DNA of 64,000 nt from Diphasiastrum complanatum (lineage: Eukaryota > Streptophyta > Lycopodiopsida > Lycopodiales > Lycopodiaceae): the NCBI GenBank assembly GCA_029204225.1, contig CM055094.1, positions 23,458,541 through 23,522,540 of the forward strand, written 5' to 3'. The first letter of the stretch is position 1. Every line of letters begins with the position of its first letter. Below, one piece after another: positions 24,748 to 37,225 of this stretch. Position numbers and translations under genes: made by a program. The notes below the pieces were generated by a model. It saw only the letters and a program-made list of their open reading frames with translations, did no database searches and was not told the DNA's origin.

Positions 24748-25906
24748 GATTCTAATGTTTCTTCAACTTTTAGGTTCTGTCCTAAAGCACTTAGCACTCA
24801 CTTTTCTCTCAACAAATGATAGATAAAGAGATCTATGAAGATTTAGGACCCTAAAACACTTCTATCTTGAACCTAGATGGTTTCCAAGCATAGAAAGGAA
24901 GATTGAAACACATGCAACACTTTGCACACACTAAGAATGGATTACAAAATCAAACCAACTTGAACACACTCTTGCTTAAGCTCTCAAACTTTCCAGCAAG
25001 TGACCAAATCAAGTTATGGTGTGAAGAGTTACTTGCATTCTTAGAAAATACCCAAAACTAGGATGCCAAGATTACCTACTAATGAACAAACTTGATCAAC
25101 ATATGATCAACACACTAAGATATTGATTCAACCTGTAAAACCACATGTAAACCACACTTCTAAAAGTTTATAAACTCCAGCAAGTGATAAATACAAGATT
25201 TAGAGGTGAATGAATGAGCACACTTAGTGAATCACAAGACTAGCTTCACTATCTTGTCAAATCTTGGTGTTTAGATGTAGATCTAAGATCACTTCACATG
25301 AGAATGTTCCTCAACCTGTTAAGAACCTGAAAACACACTTGCATAATGGTTAACACCTTCCAGCAAATGCTCCAATCAAATTACATAAGGAGAGTACTTA
25401 CATGCTCAACAAAGTACACCAAAATTTATGCCAAAATTGATGACAATCTTTACAATATGCTCTTCACAATGGAGCTTACAATATGTTCACCCAAAAAAGG
25501 GGATCTTTCATCCAAATGGGAGCTTTGCTCAGCCTTTAGGAGAATTACAACTCACTCAAAAGAGCATTTGTCATCCACTTAAGGAGAAGTTTCATCCACT
25601 TAAGGAGAGTGTTCATCCAAGAATGGAGATTGTCAACAATAGGATTGAAAAGAACATTGTTAGTATTGAATATGCACAAGCCTCACAATCACAAATGATT
25701 AGGTGTTATGATCTGATCCAAAATAGTTTCTTTTCAGCCTCTGATCTTCAATAGACCTGAAATATGCTTTTGATCCACAAGTTCAACTCACAAAACAAAG
25801 GTTAGTAAGATTTGATCAACAAAGCAATGCAAAATCATGCTAGAACTTGATCAAACATCCAAATATCACCAAAAATGGAATACTTACTGTAAATAGAAGC
25901 CAACCA
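24748..25906 (-). other. long untranslated leader of element D with ~184 bp repeats
   Basis: About 1.16 kb separates the primer-binding site from the gag ATG. The word ccagcaa(g/a)tg recurs at 24993, 25177 and 25360, and a 'gtgaa...ttgcat/acatgctc'-like word recurs at 25019, 25203 and 25386. This indicates three degenerate tandem units of 183-184 bp. A role in packaging or dimerisation is possible but not shown. Confidence 0.7.
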
Positions 25907-25918
25907 GCTCTGATACCA
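25907..25918 (-). promoter_or_regulatory. primer-binding site of element D (initiator Met tRNA)
   Basis: On the minus strand TGGTATCAGAGC follows the 5' LTR directly. It is complementary to the 3' end of plant initiator methionine tRNA, the standard copia primer. Confidence 0.93.
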
Positions 25919-26573
25919 TGTGAAAAATACAGATCCTAAGTGGATCTAAACTCCAAGATCATTGGCTTGAATGCTTGCACTCCAAACTACATAAGCTAGG
26001 AATTGGCAACACATTCTATGCTACCTAGAATGCAAAGAACTTGATCAAAAAGCATTTATCACAAATGGAAACTTCCATAAACATCAAGTGTGGCCCAAAA
26101 TAGCATTATACAGTCCATAATACATCAGCCTACCACTTTTGGAAAGCACCTAAGATCATACACAATAGCTTGAAGACAATACACACAACAATGCTCCCAA
26201 TGGAGGAAGAAACAATGACAATGATCTATTGATCTCAATGAAGCATACAAAAGGTTTCTCCAACCTGTTCTCCACGACTTCCCTACTATTTATGGATGAG
26301 GAAGATGACTCTCTCTCCTCTCTCTAGAAGGTACTTGACCCTAGATATTCCCTATATAGGAAAAATAGCTAAAAATGGCTTATATGACCAAAATACATCA
26401 AAATGGTCTCATTTTGAAGGGTATGAAGTTTGACACTTCATCATACTGAAAAAATACAGTAAATAAAAACATTGTGGCCTGGTTCACACGTGCAAAACTC
26501 CAGAACCAAAACTATTTACAATTTTAGCCAATTTAGGCCTCAAACTAGCTAGGAAATGTTGACAATTTTCACA
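25919..26573 (-). repeat. 5' LTR of element D
   Basis: 655 bp, nearly identical to 20144-20798. The visible differences are four substitutions, for example gtggA/Tctaaact and aagtgT/Cggccc. Confidence 0.95.
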
Positions 26574-27535
26574 AGCAGCAGATTGATGCCGTAATACTTG
26601 ATCTTGGTACGGTTTTTGAAACCTCAGATTTAGGCCTATTGCACTTTTGTCTTGGTCTTGAATTTGTACAAGAAGGTGCTGGAATTTTCATCTCTCAAGA
26701 ACGCTACATTGGGCAGATTTTAAAGCGTTCAAGATGGAAGATTGCAAGCCGGTTGCTACACCTATGGAGACAGGTCTGAAATTAAGTAGTCAAGGTGATG
26801 GTGAATCATTTGACAATACTTTATATTGTCAAGCTATTGGCTGTCTCATTTACCTATGTAATTGAAGACCAGACATTTCTTATAGTGTCTCACTCATGAG
26901 TCAATTCATGCATGCCCCGATGACATCACATTGGAAAGCGTTGGAGAGGAACTTTCGATATCTTCAAGGAACAAGAAGTCATGGACTGGTTTTTCTTGCT
27001 TGTGATGATGCATGTTTGGTTGGTTTTAGTGACTCGGATTGGGGTGGAGATCAAGACACTAGACGCTCTACAAGTGGACATTGCTTTTTTTATGGTAATT
27101 ATGCAATTTTGTGGTCAAGTAAAAAGCAGCCCACTGTTGCTACTTCTTCTAGTGAGGCAGAATATAGAGCGATATTTTTAGCCACAACAGAGTGTTTATG
27201 GCTGAGAAGACTACTTGTTGACATGAAGTTTGGCGAGCCCTTAGCCACCCTTATCTTGAGTGATAGTCAAAGTGCTATTGCCATTGCACAGAATCCTATT
27301 TTTCATGCGAGGATGAAGCACATCGAGATCCATTATCACTTTGTTCGGGAGAGACTTCATGATGGCGACATTTTACTTGAATATTGTCCTACGGAGGATA
27401 ATATTGCAGACCTCTTCACTAAGGCGTTGCCTAGAGTCAGATTTGAAGCTTTATGCAAAGCTTTAAATTTGATACCACGTGTTGGTTTTGTTACATAGTG
27501 AAGATTTCAGTCTTTGCATTGTCATTTAAGGAGGG
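26574..27535 (+). pseudogene. old Ty1/copia pol, second part (RT end and RNase H)
   Basis: After the AGCAG duplication the interrupted pol resumes with the RT end (DLGLLHFCLGLEFV). It then changes frame near 26725 and carries a stop near 26862. The 26896-27498 frame encodes RNase H: FSDSDWGGDQDTRRSTSGH, SSEAEYRAI, LSDSQSAIAIAQNP, IADLFTKALPRV. The element was already broken, so it is dead for more reasons than the insertion. A purine tract aaggaggg precedes 27536. Confidence 0.9.
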
Positions 27536-28097
<562 letters not shown>

Positions 28098-28109
28098 TTT
28101 TCATCTACA

Positions 28110-31042
28110 AAATTTTCATATCTTATACTCAAATTTTCATGAAGAAAAATCTATCTCCAATAAGTATTGTGTCCATGTAGTATCGTTATGAAATTCTTTC
28201 CAAGTAAATTAAGCTTTTCAAAAACTTTGCACTCCCACATGTCTAAATTGATGCATCACACATTGAATCGATGTTCTACAGTTGGTTCTAGATCACATGA
28301 ATAAGCATAATCAAGATCAAAATTTCTACAATCATAAATCATAAGCATTCCATATGTAAAAAGAATAAAATCAGTGGAGACATTTCGTAGGAACATCTAG
28401 TAGCAATTTATTTACTTTTTCTAGACTTTCTTTCATTCATTCACCTTCCTTGATATAATCTCTTGCTCTTAATATCCTCCATATAAGCATGATTTGATAC
28501 CACTATAAAGGCTTCCCAACATCTACCCCAAGATAGACCTTGTTGTCTAATTTATTGAAATTAGGGATTGGACTCACCACCCATCCGAAGAGCACAAGCT
28601 ACGCTCACCCTTGAGTCTCAAAAACTATGGTGTCCCATACAACCATATCTTATGGTATTGATCTAGATTAGTTATTTTATATCATCATAAGGACTAATAT
28701 AATAGTTCAAGCCTTGAAAAATTCACAGTATATGCCACAATAGTCTTGGCAACCATCCAAGGCAATGATCTTAAAATCCCACTATGAATGTCATTCACTA
28801 GCCATCCATTTATTGTCTCTTAGTTAAATCCTACTTTAATCATAGTCTAATTATCATTGATCTTAAGTTGACCTAAGTTCACTACAACCATTAGCTAATC
28901 TCACCGGGCTTTTCTAGCTTGTGGTTAGATGCACACATACCCTACTTAATCAAGGACTTAACACTCCCCCATTATGAAGCTTTGATGAGTTGTAGCATTC
29001 TATAATATCAAGAGTAGGATTTTTGAATTTTTTACCACTTTCCATCTATAAAACAAAGAATACCAAAAGAGAAGCTCACTACATGTTGAAATTTTGCACT
29101 ATATGTAGCCTCAAGTAATTTTACGTTGTGATTTAGACAAGCATTTGTAGAGTCAATGAGACTTATTTTAATCGAAGTTGCAAAATTTTGATGGTAAAAA
29201 TTGAAAATAGTTGAAATATAAAAGAAAATGACCTACTTGCCATTCATGAAATAGTTAAAGGTGGTTGGCTTTCATATATTCACAAAGAAATGTGTTGTAA
29301 ACCACTTTCAAAAAGCCTTTGATTATAAGACATGTTGATTGGCTACACTTTACTAATTATTATATATGTGTTATTGTTGGACTTGTCACGTGCCAATGTC
29401 AATTAATACAATCGACTTGCAATATAATGATTGATGATGAGATTTATTGACATATAACTTGATGTAAGCAAAGATAGAACTCTTATGAATATGTCACATG
29501 TCTTGAAATTCATCAACAAACTTACTTAGATATCTCTAAGAAATAAATTTTCATTGTTTGGATCTTATATATAACCAAGTATAACAATACACAATGTGCT
29601 GCTATGTGCTACAATTTGTGTATGACTTCTTAAGGGTCAACCTTCACTATATGTTAAAATAAAAAGTGGGTAGAAAATATTGACACTAATAATTTGCTAT
29701 TATTAGAACTTGCATACAACTAGCCATGATTACCCACTTTTATTTTATAACCTCTTGGTTATTTACATTCTTTTCATGGATGTCGTGTTTTAGGAACATA
29801 TTATCAAGATTTATAAAGACAAGATAAAGTACAAAAAGTGCAAAATCAGTAAGCAAAGTCTCCACCAGTTGTAATGTTATAATTTCATCAACCTTGATGT
29901 TAACATACTCTCTTGGTGATATTGTACAATGTCTTACATGTCCTTAAGCAAAATGTGTAGCTTCTTTGTCATGGGGTCCATGTGAAGGCATCATGGCATA
30001 AAGTTTTTGAAAAAAAATAGAAATATTTCTTTTGTAGGATCTAGACACGTTCTTGCATAGTTTATGTAAAAAATTTCTTCATCCTCTTAGTCAAAAGATG
30101 TTTTGAGCACATTAAAGATGACATGAATATCTATCCGTAAATTTTTTTTTGCATACATGTGATATTTGAGTTTTCATAGTTAGAACTTTAGCCATTGAAA
30201 GTTCATAGTACTATTTTGAAGTAGCCTTATTTATAGTGGACTCTATACTATTGGATTTACAACCCTATCCAATCAATGTTGAGTCTAAAATTTTATGAAT
30301 GTGCGTACACCTTTACCCTAGTTGTTAGAAATTTGCATGATAGTTCATAGTCCAAGTTTAGGCTTTCTTTCCATAATACTCTACTGATAGTAGTTTCAAA
30401 CAAGTTTTGAAGGACATATAAATGTAGCTTTATATATTCATAAGCCAAGTCTTTCTCTCAACAAATAACTTTGAGCTAACGCAATGTTGCAAAATATTGC
30501 ACAATAAGTAAGAGAAAATCTTACAATTAAAAAGGCGAGACATGTTTCAGCTTTTTATTTTTAGTTTCAATCAACAACTATGTATTACATCAAGAAATGC
30601 CTATCACTTGAAAAATACTAGCAACCAAATAAGTGGATGATAAATATGGTAGAATTTGGATAATTTAGAATTTCTAAAAAAAATATTGTGTTCTATATAA
30701 ATCACAAATAGATAATACAATAGGATGAAATACAATTATTAATGTAACAAGATACCCACAATTAAAAAATCTAATCCATTTAGCACAAAGGTTAATGTAA
30801 ATAACATCACCTTGGATTCAATGTGTTTACAATAGACCTACACCAAAAAACTACCTAAGCATTAGTACCCACTTCACTCATATAGTCCAAAACTTTCATG
30901 TAACATTGTTTTTCTCTCCATTGCTCATGGAAATTTTCTTTAAGTCTCCTAATCAGACTAATAACATGCTACGATTCAACCATGATATTTTTTTGCAAGT
31001 GGGTTGGTAAAATTTGTAGAGGCATTTTGTCCTTCATTCTTG
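28110..31042. other. AT-rich stretch of 2.9 kb without recognised genes
   Basis: No frame of 60 codons or more is open. No LTR, terminal repeat or coding motif was recognised. It may be old, fully decayed repeat or unique intergenic sequence. Confidence 0.4.
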
Positions 31043-31158
31043 TTTAACAAGTAAAAAGGAGAAAGTCTTCCAAATCCAAGGTAGAGCCTCCAAATGTCCT
31101 CCACGCAACCTGCAAGCTCCAAGATGCTTCTCCAACTCCAAGCTAGGATGCCTCCACC
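31043..31158 (-). repeat. truncated 3' LTR fragment of the gypsy element
   Basis: About 116 bp matching 35109-35222 (ttaacaagtaaaaaggag... to ...gctaggatgcctccacc) with a few changes. It lies just beyond the integrase fragment, where the 3' LTR of a minus-strand element should be. Confidence 0.8.
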
Positions 31159-31176
31159 ACACTGACAATATCGCAA

Positions 31177-34089
31177 GGCAGCCCGTATAGTCGAAAAAGC
31201 TTCTCAACAAACAGTTGAGCTAGTTCTCAAGCTTTAGCAGTAGTTTTTGTTGGGATAAATTGAGCAAACTTCGTAAGTCTGTCAACAATGACCCAAATCG
31301 AATCATGGCCCTTCCATGTACATGGAAGCCCAACCACAAAATCCATAGATATACTTTCCCACTTTCCGGTAGGAATATCTAAAGGATGTAATAGGCCACT
31401 ATCTTTTAGCCTCTCAGCTTTATTTAATTGGCACTTAATACATTTAAGTACATAAGCCTCTACCTGACTTTTCATCTCAGGCCACCAAAATTGCCTTCAA
31501 ACTAAGTCAAGTGTTCTTTGTATACCCGGATGTCCTGCGCATGGACTATCATGACACTCATGCAAGATTTGGGCCCTTACTGTGTCATTCTCCGGTACAC
31601 ACACCTTTCCCTTACGAAACAATATCATGTTTCGAATTAGGAAATCCGTTTCAGTCTTTCCCTGATTCAAGGAATCTTGCAAACTTGAATTGACCCCTGA
31701 AAGTACTTGTTGCCAGTACTTTCCAAAATAAGGATTGGACTCATAAAGTCTGAAAAGACTGAAACAACCCGGTTCTATAACAGTAAAACTCAACTGATTA
31801 ATAACCGGTAACCTACTCAAAGCATCCGCTAGAGTATTTTGACTTCCTTTACAGTAACATATAGAAAAGTCAAAGATTTGCATCAGCTCAGCCCATCTAG
31901 CTTGCCTCCCCTTTAAATCTGTAGCATCACAGAAATATCGAAGAGTCTAATGATCCGTCAAAACTTCAAATCTGGCTTCATATAAATAATGTCATCAAAT
32001 TTTCAAGAAATGAACAATTGCCAACAGTTCCTTCTCATAGGTACAATACCTAGACTGAGCAGGATTGAGTTTCTTGCTTTCATAAGCCACAGGATATAGC
32101 CTTATTAGGATCGCCAATGATTAGTATGGGTGACGAAGTGATACTTTTCTTAAGCAACTCAAAACAATTATTCATATCCTCTGTCCACACCACTAGTGGA
32201 CTCTTAGCCCTCCGGCTTAGCTTCTTATAGCCTTTCAAGGCCTGGGTAAGGGGTAGATCATCCATCCGCGGTAGTGGATATTTATTCTTAACGATTACCT
32301 TGTCCAATTTCTTACAGTCGACACAAAATCTTATAGTCCCATCCTTCTTGGCAACCAGAACCACTGGTGATGCCCAAGGAGATTTAATAGGTTGTACCCA
32401 CCCTTTTTTCAGGTAATCATGTAATTGTTTACTTACCTGAGTCTCTTCCGACGCACTCATCCTATAAGGACGTTGTGCAATTGGAATTGCTCCAGGTATT
32501 AGTTCAATTTTATGATCAATTGTCCTTTATGGTGGTAAACCTACAGGAAGGTCTAAAAAAACATCATTGAATTTCTGCCTAAGTTCATTATAGGCTTCAA
32601 ATTCTGTAGTGTTCTCCTTGGGTATACTCATGGCATTTATGTTAAGTCTCTCATCATTGTGAAAACATAAATAAATTTTAAAATATGAATTCTTCATAAT
32701 AGAATGAAGTTCCTGTTTAGAATAAGGGTTAACATTTTCAGTGTCAACATTTAAACTAGCCATAATCTTAATTAAAGAATTCTCATGCATAAAAGATAAA
32801 GATTTTTCAACAAAATCGATTTTCAATGACTTATTCTTATCAAAATGCCATTGTTGTGCAAGAACAATATCCACATTTGCTAATGCAACAACATGGAATT
32901 CTAATTTTTCAGAGTAGTCTTGTATGTGCAATTCTAAATCAAGAACAACATAATCCATAAACGCAGAATTCATTCTTGATGCCATTGTCACACAATATTT
33001 TTTCTCACTTTTTCTAGTGGGAAGGTTTAGCGTCTGCACCAAATTTATATTAATGAAGTTATGAGTGGATCCTGTGTCAAAAGGACATTAACAACTTGAT
33101 CTTTAACTTTAAATAGGGTCATTAGGACCAAAAACTAAAGAACTAAGGAAATAAACATCCATCTCATTTCTTTGAGATAGATTACTTGAGGTAGAAGCTG
33201 GTTTTTTGATGCAATCTCGTGCAAGGTGTCCCTCGCCATTGCACTTGAAGCACAGGTTCTTCTTACGAGCTTCAGCCTTATCGATGCCACTCTGATTGTT
33301 TTTAAAGTTTTTCTTTTTTTCTTAGGATTATTGGAATTGGGATGTGTTTCACTAACATTTTCCCTATCCTTCCTCTTAGATTGAAAAACTTTTTTTCTGC
33401 TCATTAGGTTGTTGACCCAGGTGGCTTAGGTGTGTCATCAAAAAAGTTTGCAGCCCTAATAGCATCCTCAAGGGTTTTTGGATGGTTCCTACGAACATCC
33501 ACTTGATAATCTTTTGGTAACCCATCAATAAACATTAACATTTGTATTTTGGATGGAATGTCACTATAAAGTGGATTCAAGTACTCATGAAAATCTCGAA
33601 TAAACTATTCCAAACCTTTATTCATTGTTATATGACTCAACTTTTGAAAGTGTTCATAGTCATCTAATAGTGGTAGAAAGTATTCTCTAAATAATATGCA
33701 AAAATCTTCCTATGTACAAGGTTGATTGCCTTTTGCAACTAGGTCATCCCACCATACTAAGGCTCTTCCCTCAAGGACATAGTAACAGTGGATAACTTTT
33801 CACATTCTGGGAATTGGTTCATGCCAAAGTATTTGTTACAAACATTAAGCCATGAACTTACCACTTGGAAGTTCCTATCTTTCTTCTCTCCCTTAAACAA
33901 TTTTACGGGAGGTGGAACTACATGCTTCTTCTGGTTGGCTAACCTGGACTCCAAGTCTTGGTTCTTTTGATTAGTTTCAAGAAGCTGTTTATTAGTGGCT
34001 TGAATTTGTTGATATAAATGTTCAAGAGCTTGTGCCACATTGGATGGGTTTGATAAATCAAAAGTTGGGTTATCATTGGTTTGATCCAT
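31177..34089 (-). pseudogene. Ty3/gypsy gag-pol with the RT core deleted
   Basis: Minus-strand blocks in order: gag start MDQTNDNPTFDL at 34089; a gag region with KLFKGEKKDRNFQV; a zinc-knuckle region near 33230 in another frame; a protease-region block (33042-32527, ending FNDVFLDLPVGLPP); the RT start (32460-32240, KKGWVQPIKSPWASPVVLVA, FCVDCKKLDKVIVKNKYPLPRMDDL); then directly the RNase H start (SPLVVWTEDMNNCFELLKKS), with the palm that carries the catalytic aspartates missing; RNase H end and integrase H2C2 (31883-31497, HECHDSPCAGHPGIQRTLD); and the integrase core (31475-31177), truncated after LPCDIVS. Several stops and frameshifts add to these losses. The element is defective. Confidence 0.85.
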
Positions 34090-35093
34090 TGGTGTTGCTT
34101 GTGTATTTTCCTATTATGCAAATATAACAACAAGGGCTCAAATAAGAATGATAGTAATGCTTTAATTCTTACATCCAATGCAAATAAAAAGTATTTTACT
34201 TCTACTCATTCAATCTTATTGTTTGTAAGCTCAATCCAAGCTTAAGAGAACAACTACAACAAGCTACCTTTGCCTTAATCCAAAGCAAAAATGAAAACCA
34301 AATCTTAATGTAAACTTAAATTAACTAATTCCAAGCTAAGCTTTACATAAAGATCCCAATCCAATTCTATTTCTATTTGTCATTACAAAAGAAACCAACA
34401 TTTCTCACTATTCAAGATCTCCAAATCCGTGTAACTAGTGTCTAGAAAAGGAAAATTAATGAAACTTTATAAAAACTTCAAGTTTCAGATTTGATTTTCA
34501 GATTTACAGGTATGAAAATCAGAACTTCATAATGACAAAAAATAGAATTTCAAAACTTGTTTTATACACAAAGTTACACTACTATTCCTTTCCTACATTG
34601 CCATCTTCATGAAACTAGGAGATAGAAAGGTGTAACTAATGAAGTTTGGATGAAAACTTCACTTTTCAGATCTGATTTTCAGATTTACAGGTCTGAAAAA
34701 CAAAACTTCAAAATGAAAATCAGAACTTCAAACACTTCATTTATGCAAAAAAAATACTAGTTTTGATCAAAACACATAGCTAGAATCAATCTTTTTGCAA
34801 AAAAAAGGTTTGTGTATGTAGAGGAAGACTTTCTCTAATCATCCCACAAATCTTTTTTTGGAACTTTCAAAAACCCAAAGCTCACTTTAAAACTTCTCTA
34901 ACATAATAAGAAATCATCCCCTAAACAATTCTATAAGGATCACTACTCTTTTCTTAAGAAGAATAGATTCATTGGGTACTCCAACTACAAGTTTCCTACC
35001 AGTAGGAAAGCCAATAATCTTCCCCCAGAGAAAATTAATTGGTGATCTTAATAGAACTTGAAGAAGTTTAGAAAGATTACCATCCTTTGTCTA
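34090..35093 (-). other. leader of the gypsy element
   Basis: Non-coding sequence between the primer-binding site and the gag ATG. A degenerate duplication of about 180 bp is visible: 'cagatttacaggt(a/c)tgaaaa' with 'tcagatttgattttcagattt' near 34490 and again near 34670. Confidence 0.55.
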
Positions 35094-35105
35094 GCTCTGA
35101 TACCA
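35094..35105 (-). promoter_or_regulatory. primer-binding site of the gypsy element
   Basis: TGGTATCAGAGC on the minus strand, complementary to initiator Met tRNA, three bases from the LTR repeat. Confidence 0.85.
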
Positions 35106-35108
35106 CTT

Positions 35109-35489
35109 TAACAAGTAAAAAGGAGAAAGTCCTCCAAATCCAAGGTAGAGCCTCCAAATGTCCTCCAAGCAACCTGCAAGCTCCAAGATGCTTCTCCAAC
35201 TCCAAGCTAGGATGCCTCCACCTGCAAGTAAGGATCTGCAAGCCTCCAGGATCTCTCCTCCACTTGTGTCCCTACTCCTAAACACAAAGGAAGATAACAA
35301 ACTGGCCTCAAGTAATCACACTCAACCATAGCTAGATCCAAGCTCCAAGCAAGACCTATCTAGCACCCCCTTGCTAACCATAAATAGATCACAAGCATAT
35401 CACAACAATTCATAGTTTACTCAAGATCCAAATCCTACTTATGTCCCATACAAGCAAGATCCAAAACTTTAGCATACTACACATAGTCC
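35109..35489 (-). repeat. 5' LTR of the gypsy element (outer end uncertain)
   Basis: The part up to 35222 is shared with 31043-31158, and the rest has no second copy in the window. The outer boundary is therefore not fixed. The sequence changes to integrase-like code by about 35490. Confidence 0.55.
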
Positions 35490-35591
35490 AGAGTCCTGCA
35501 CAGGGTATGTCATGACATTCAAACATCTTCTTCTGTTTGAGCTCTTCATCCACACACATAGAGCTTTGGACAAGGAATTCAAAAGAAAAAC
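35490..35591 (-). pseudogene. second gypsy integrase H2C2 fragment
   Basis: The minus strand encodes EFLVQSSMCVDEELKQKKMF followed by ECHDIPCAG. This resembles the H2C2 block at 31510-31600 but differs from it. It is cut at 35591 by the LTR of copia element A. Confidence 0.55.
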
Positions 35592-36035
35592 TGTTGAAAT
35601 TAGAGTACAAAGGACCATAAATGAACCTACATAAGGCTCCAAGAGTGATTAATTAATTGATACACCTATCTATCGCAAAACTAGTCACAAGATCTTGATC
35701 TAGAAAAGCAATATTGGTTTCCACAATCAAGAGCAATCAAAACCATTGATCAAACCTATAATTCTAACCCCACACATGTGTGATACGGAATCCAGTGCAG
35801 CCTATTATCATAGAGTTGGTGACTAGGTTGGTTATCCACCTCCATGATTTAAGAAATTTGGTCCCATAATTTAGGAATTATGACCAAACAGACCTAATTA
35901 ACCATATGAATGATATCTAACCTATCTAGGGTATCCTACACACGTGGTAACATGGACTCACATGTGTGGGACCCACTTGTGTACTAATTTACATGATTTA
36001 ATCAAGCTAGATTTGCCAATTTTTTGACAATATCT
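35592..36035 (-). repeat. 3' LTR of copia element A
   Basis: On the minus strand it starts TGTGAGATATTGTC after a short purine tract and ends TTTGTACTCTAATTTCAACA. The start (TTGGCAAATCTAGC) and the end (CATTTATGGTCCTT) both match element E's LTR, so A and E belong to related families. Length is 444 bp. Confidence 0.7.
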
Positions 36036-36538
36036 CACACTTCTCAAATTTAGTTTGATCTATCTACAACTCTCTTTGCTTGATGAATGAATACTTTAGA
36101 AGTGTCTTTAAAAATCCAGCTGAAAACAAGGAACTTTTGAAAATCCAATAAAGAATGATGTCCATAGGATCTTTCACCACCTCTTAAAGGATCCCTTATA
36201 AGATGTTCCATAAATGTGTTTATATACATGTAGCACACTTCAAAACTATGCATCATGCCAAGCTTTGAATTTCACGGCTTTTTATGCACTTGATGATATA
36301 TCTCTTAAGATATTAAGTGCATAAAAAATGTTGCTAAATCCAACTTTCCTTGCTTGATTCATATGGGTGAGCCTTGATGGCTCCATATTGTTACTCAAGG
36401 AATTTCTTGGAGTCCTCAGGTCTTGAGCTTGCTCCTCCTCTTGACTTGACTCCAATTCATCAATGATTTGAATAAGGTGTTGATCCAAAGGCGATTTTTC
36501 AAATTTGAAAATATTCCACTCTTGAAAGATCATATTTC
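36036..36538 (-). pseudogene. copia element A, 3' internal part
   Basis: The frame 36533-36282 matches the integrase-to-RT linker (FQEWNIFKFE... EPSRLTHMNQARKVGFSN). RT and RNase H are missing before the 3' LTR, so A has an internal deletion. The right edge is the ATTTC duplication made by element B. Confidence 0.6.
36534..36538. repeat. target-site duplication ATTTC (left)
   Basis: ATTTC abuts the left LTR of element B and recurs at 42573-42577, after the right LTR. Confidence 0.8.
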
Positions 36539-37217
36539 TAACAAAATTTTACAGCAAAATGAATCTCAATCAAACCTAAAAGTGATGGAGGATGCACAAA
36601 TAAAAGATATAGATCCAACTTTATGAGCTAGAATCAAGACTAGTTACCAAAACTAGCAAATTGGGCATTTAACTCCACATTAGGCACATAGATTTGATCA
36701 AATGAACCAAAGTAAAGTACAACAAGCTTCTCAGACCTGTAAATAGGTTCAGAACCTTCCAAAACAAGCAATTAATGCATAAGAACACTCACATCCAATA
36801 GCTAGAACTCGCCACCAAAAGACAATGATGATAGAAGTGGAAAAACTCGATTTTTCTTAATATTTGGATGGAAATCCCATCATACATTTATACTTTTCAA
36901 GCTCGGATCTGAGAATATTAGGGAACCTCTGAAATTATCATACCCTAACCCTAACATCTACCCTAATAGGTCATTGGATCCATCCTAACCAAAAACAATG
37001 TAAAACATGCTATTTTTAGATCCTAGAATTTCTCTAGCCTATCCAAACACATTTTTGCCTCATTTCAAAGATGTTATCACAATGTAATATGAGGAATGAA
37101 CTTATTGGAAAGCATCCTATGTGATTTGGCACGTGTGGCATCTATTTACATGGCCATCTTGCCAAATGCAATGCATTTGACCAAAATTGGTCAAGCTAGA
37201 ATTGTGAAATTTCAATA
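36539..37217 (-). repeat. 3' LTR of element B
   Basis: Matches 41895-42572. On the + strand it runs from TAACAAAATTTTACA to GAAATTTCAATA. The other copy begins TGACAAAATT, so the terminal G has mutated here. Confidence 0.9.
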
Positions 37218-37225
37218 CTCACAAT

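Larger units (their letters stand above)
20144..26573 (-). mobile_element. intact young Ty1/copia retrotransposon (element D)
   Basis: A complete element of 6430 bp in minus orientation. It has two 655 bp LTRs (TG...CA) that differ at about four positions, a primer-binding site matching the 3' end of initiator methionine tRNA, a polypurine tract, and a 5 bp target duplication. It encodes one unbroken gag-pol frame. LTR identity of about 99.4% indicates a recent insertion, so the element may still be able to move. It sits inside the RT of an older copia element of opposite orientation. Confidence 0.95.

Noticed and set aside
36945-36970. Telomere-like words (ccctaaccctaac) in the LTRs of element B
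   Set aside because: Only two to three copies occur, they lie inside a transposable LTR, and the plant telomere unit is CCCTAAA. The region is not a telomere.
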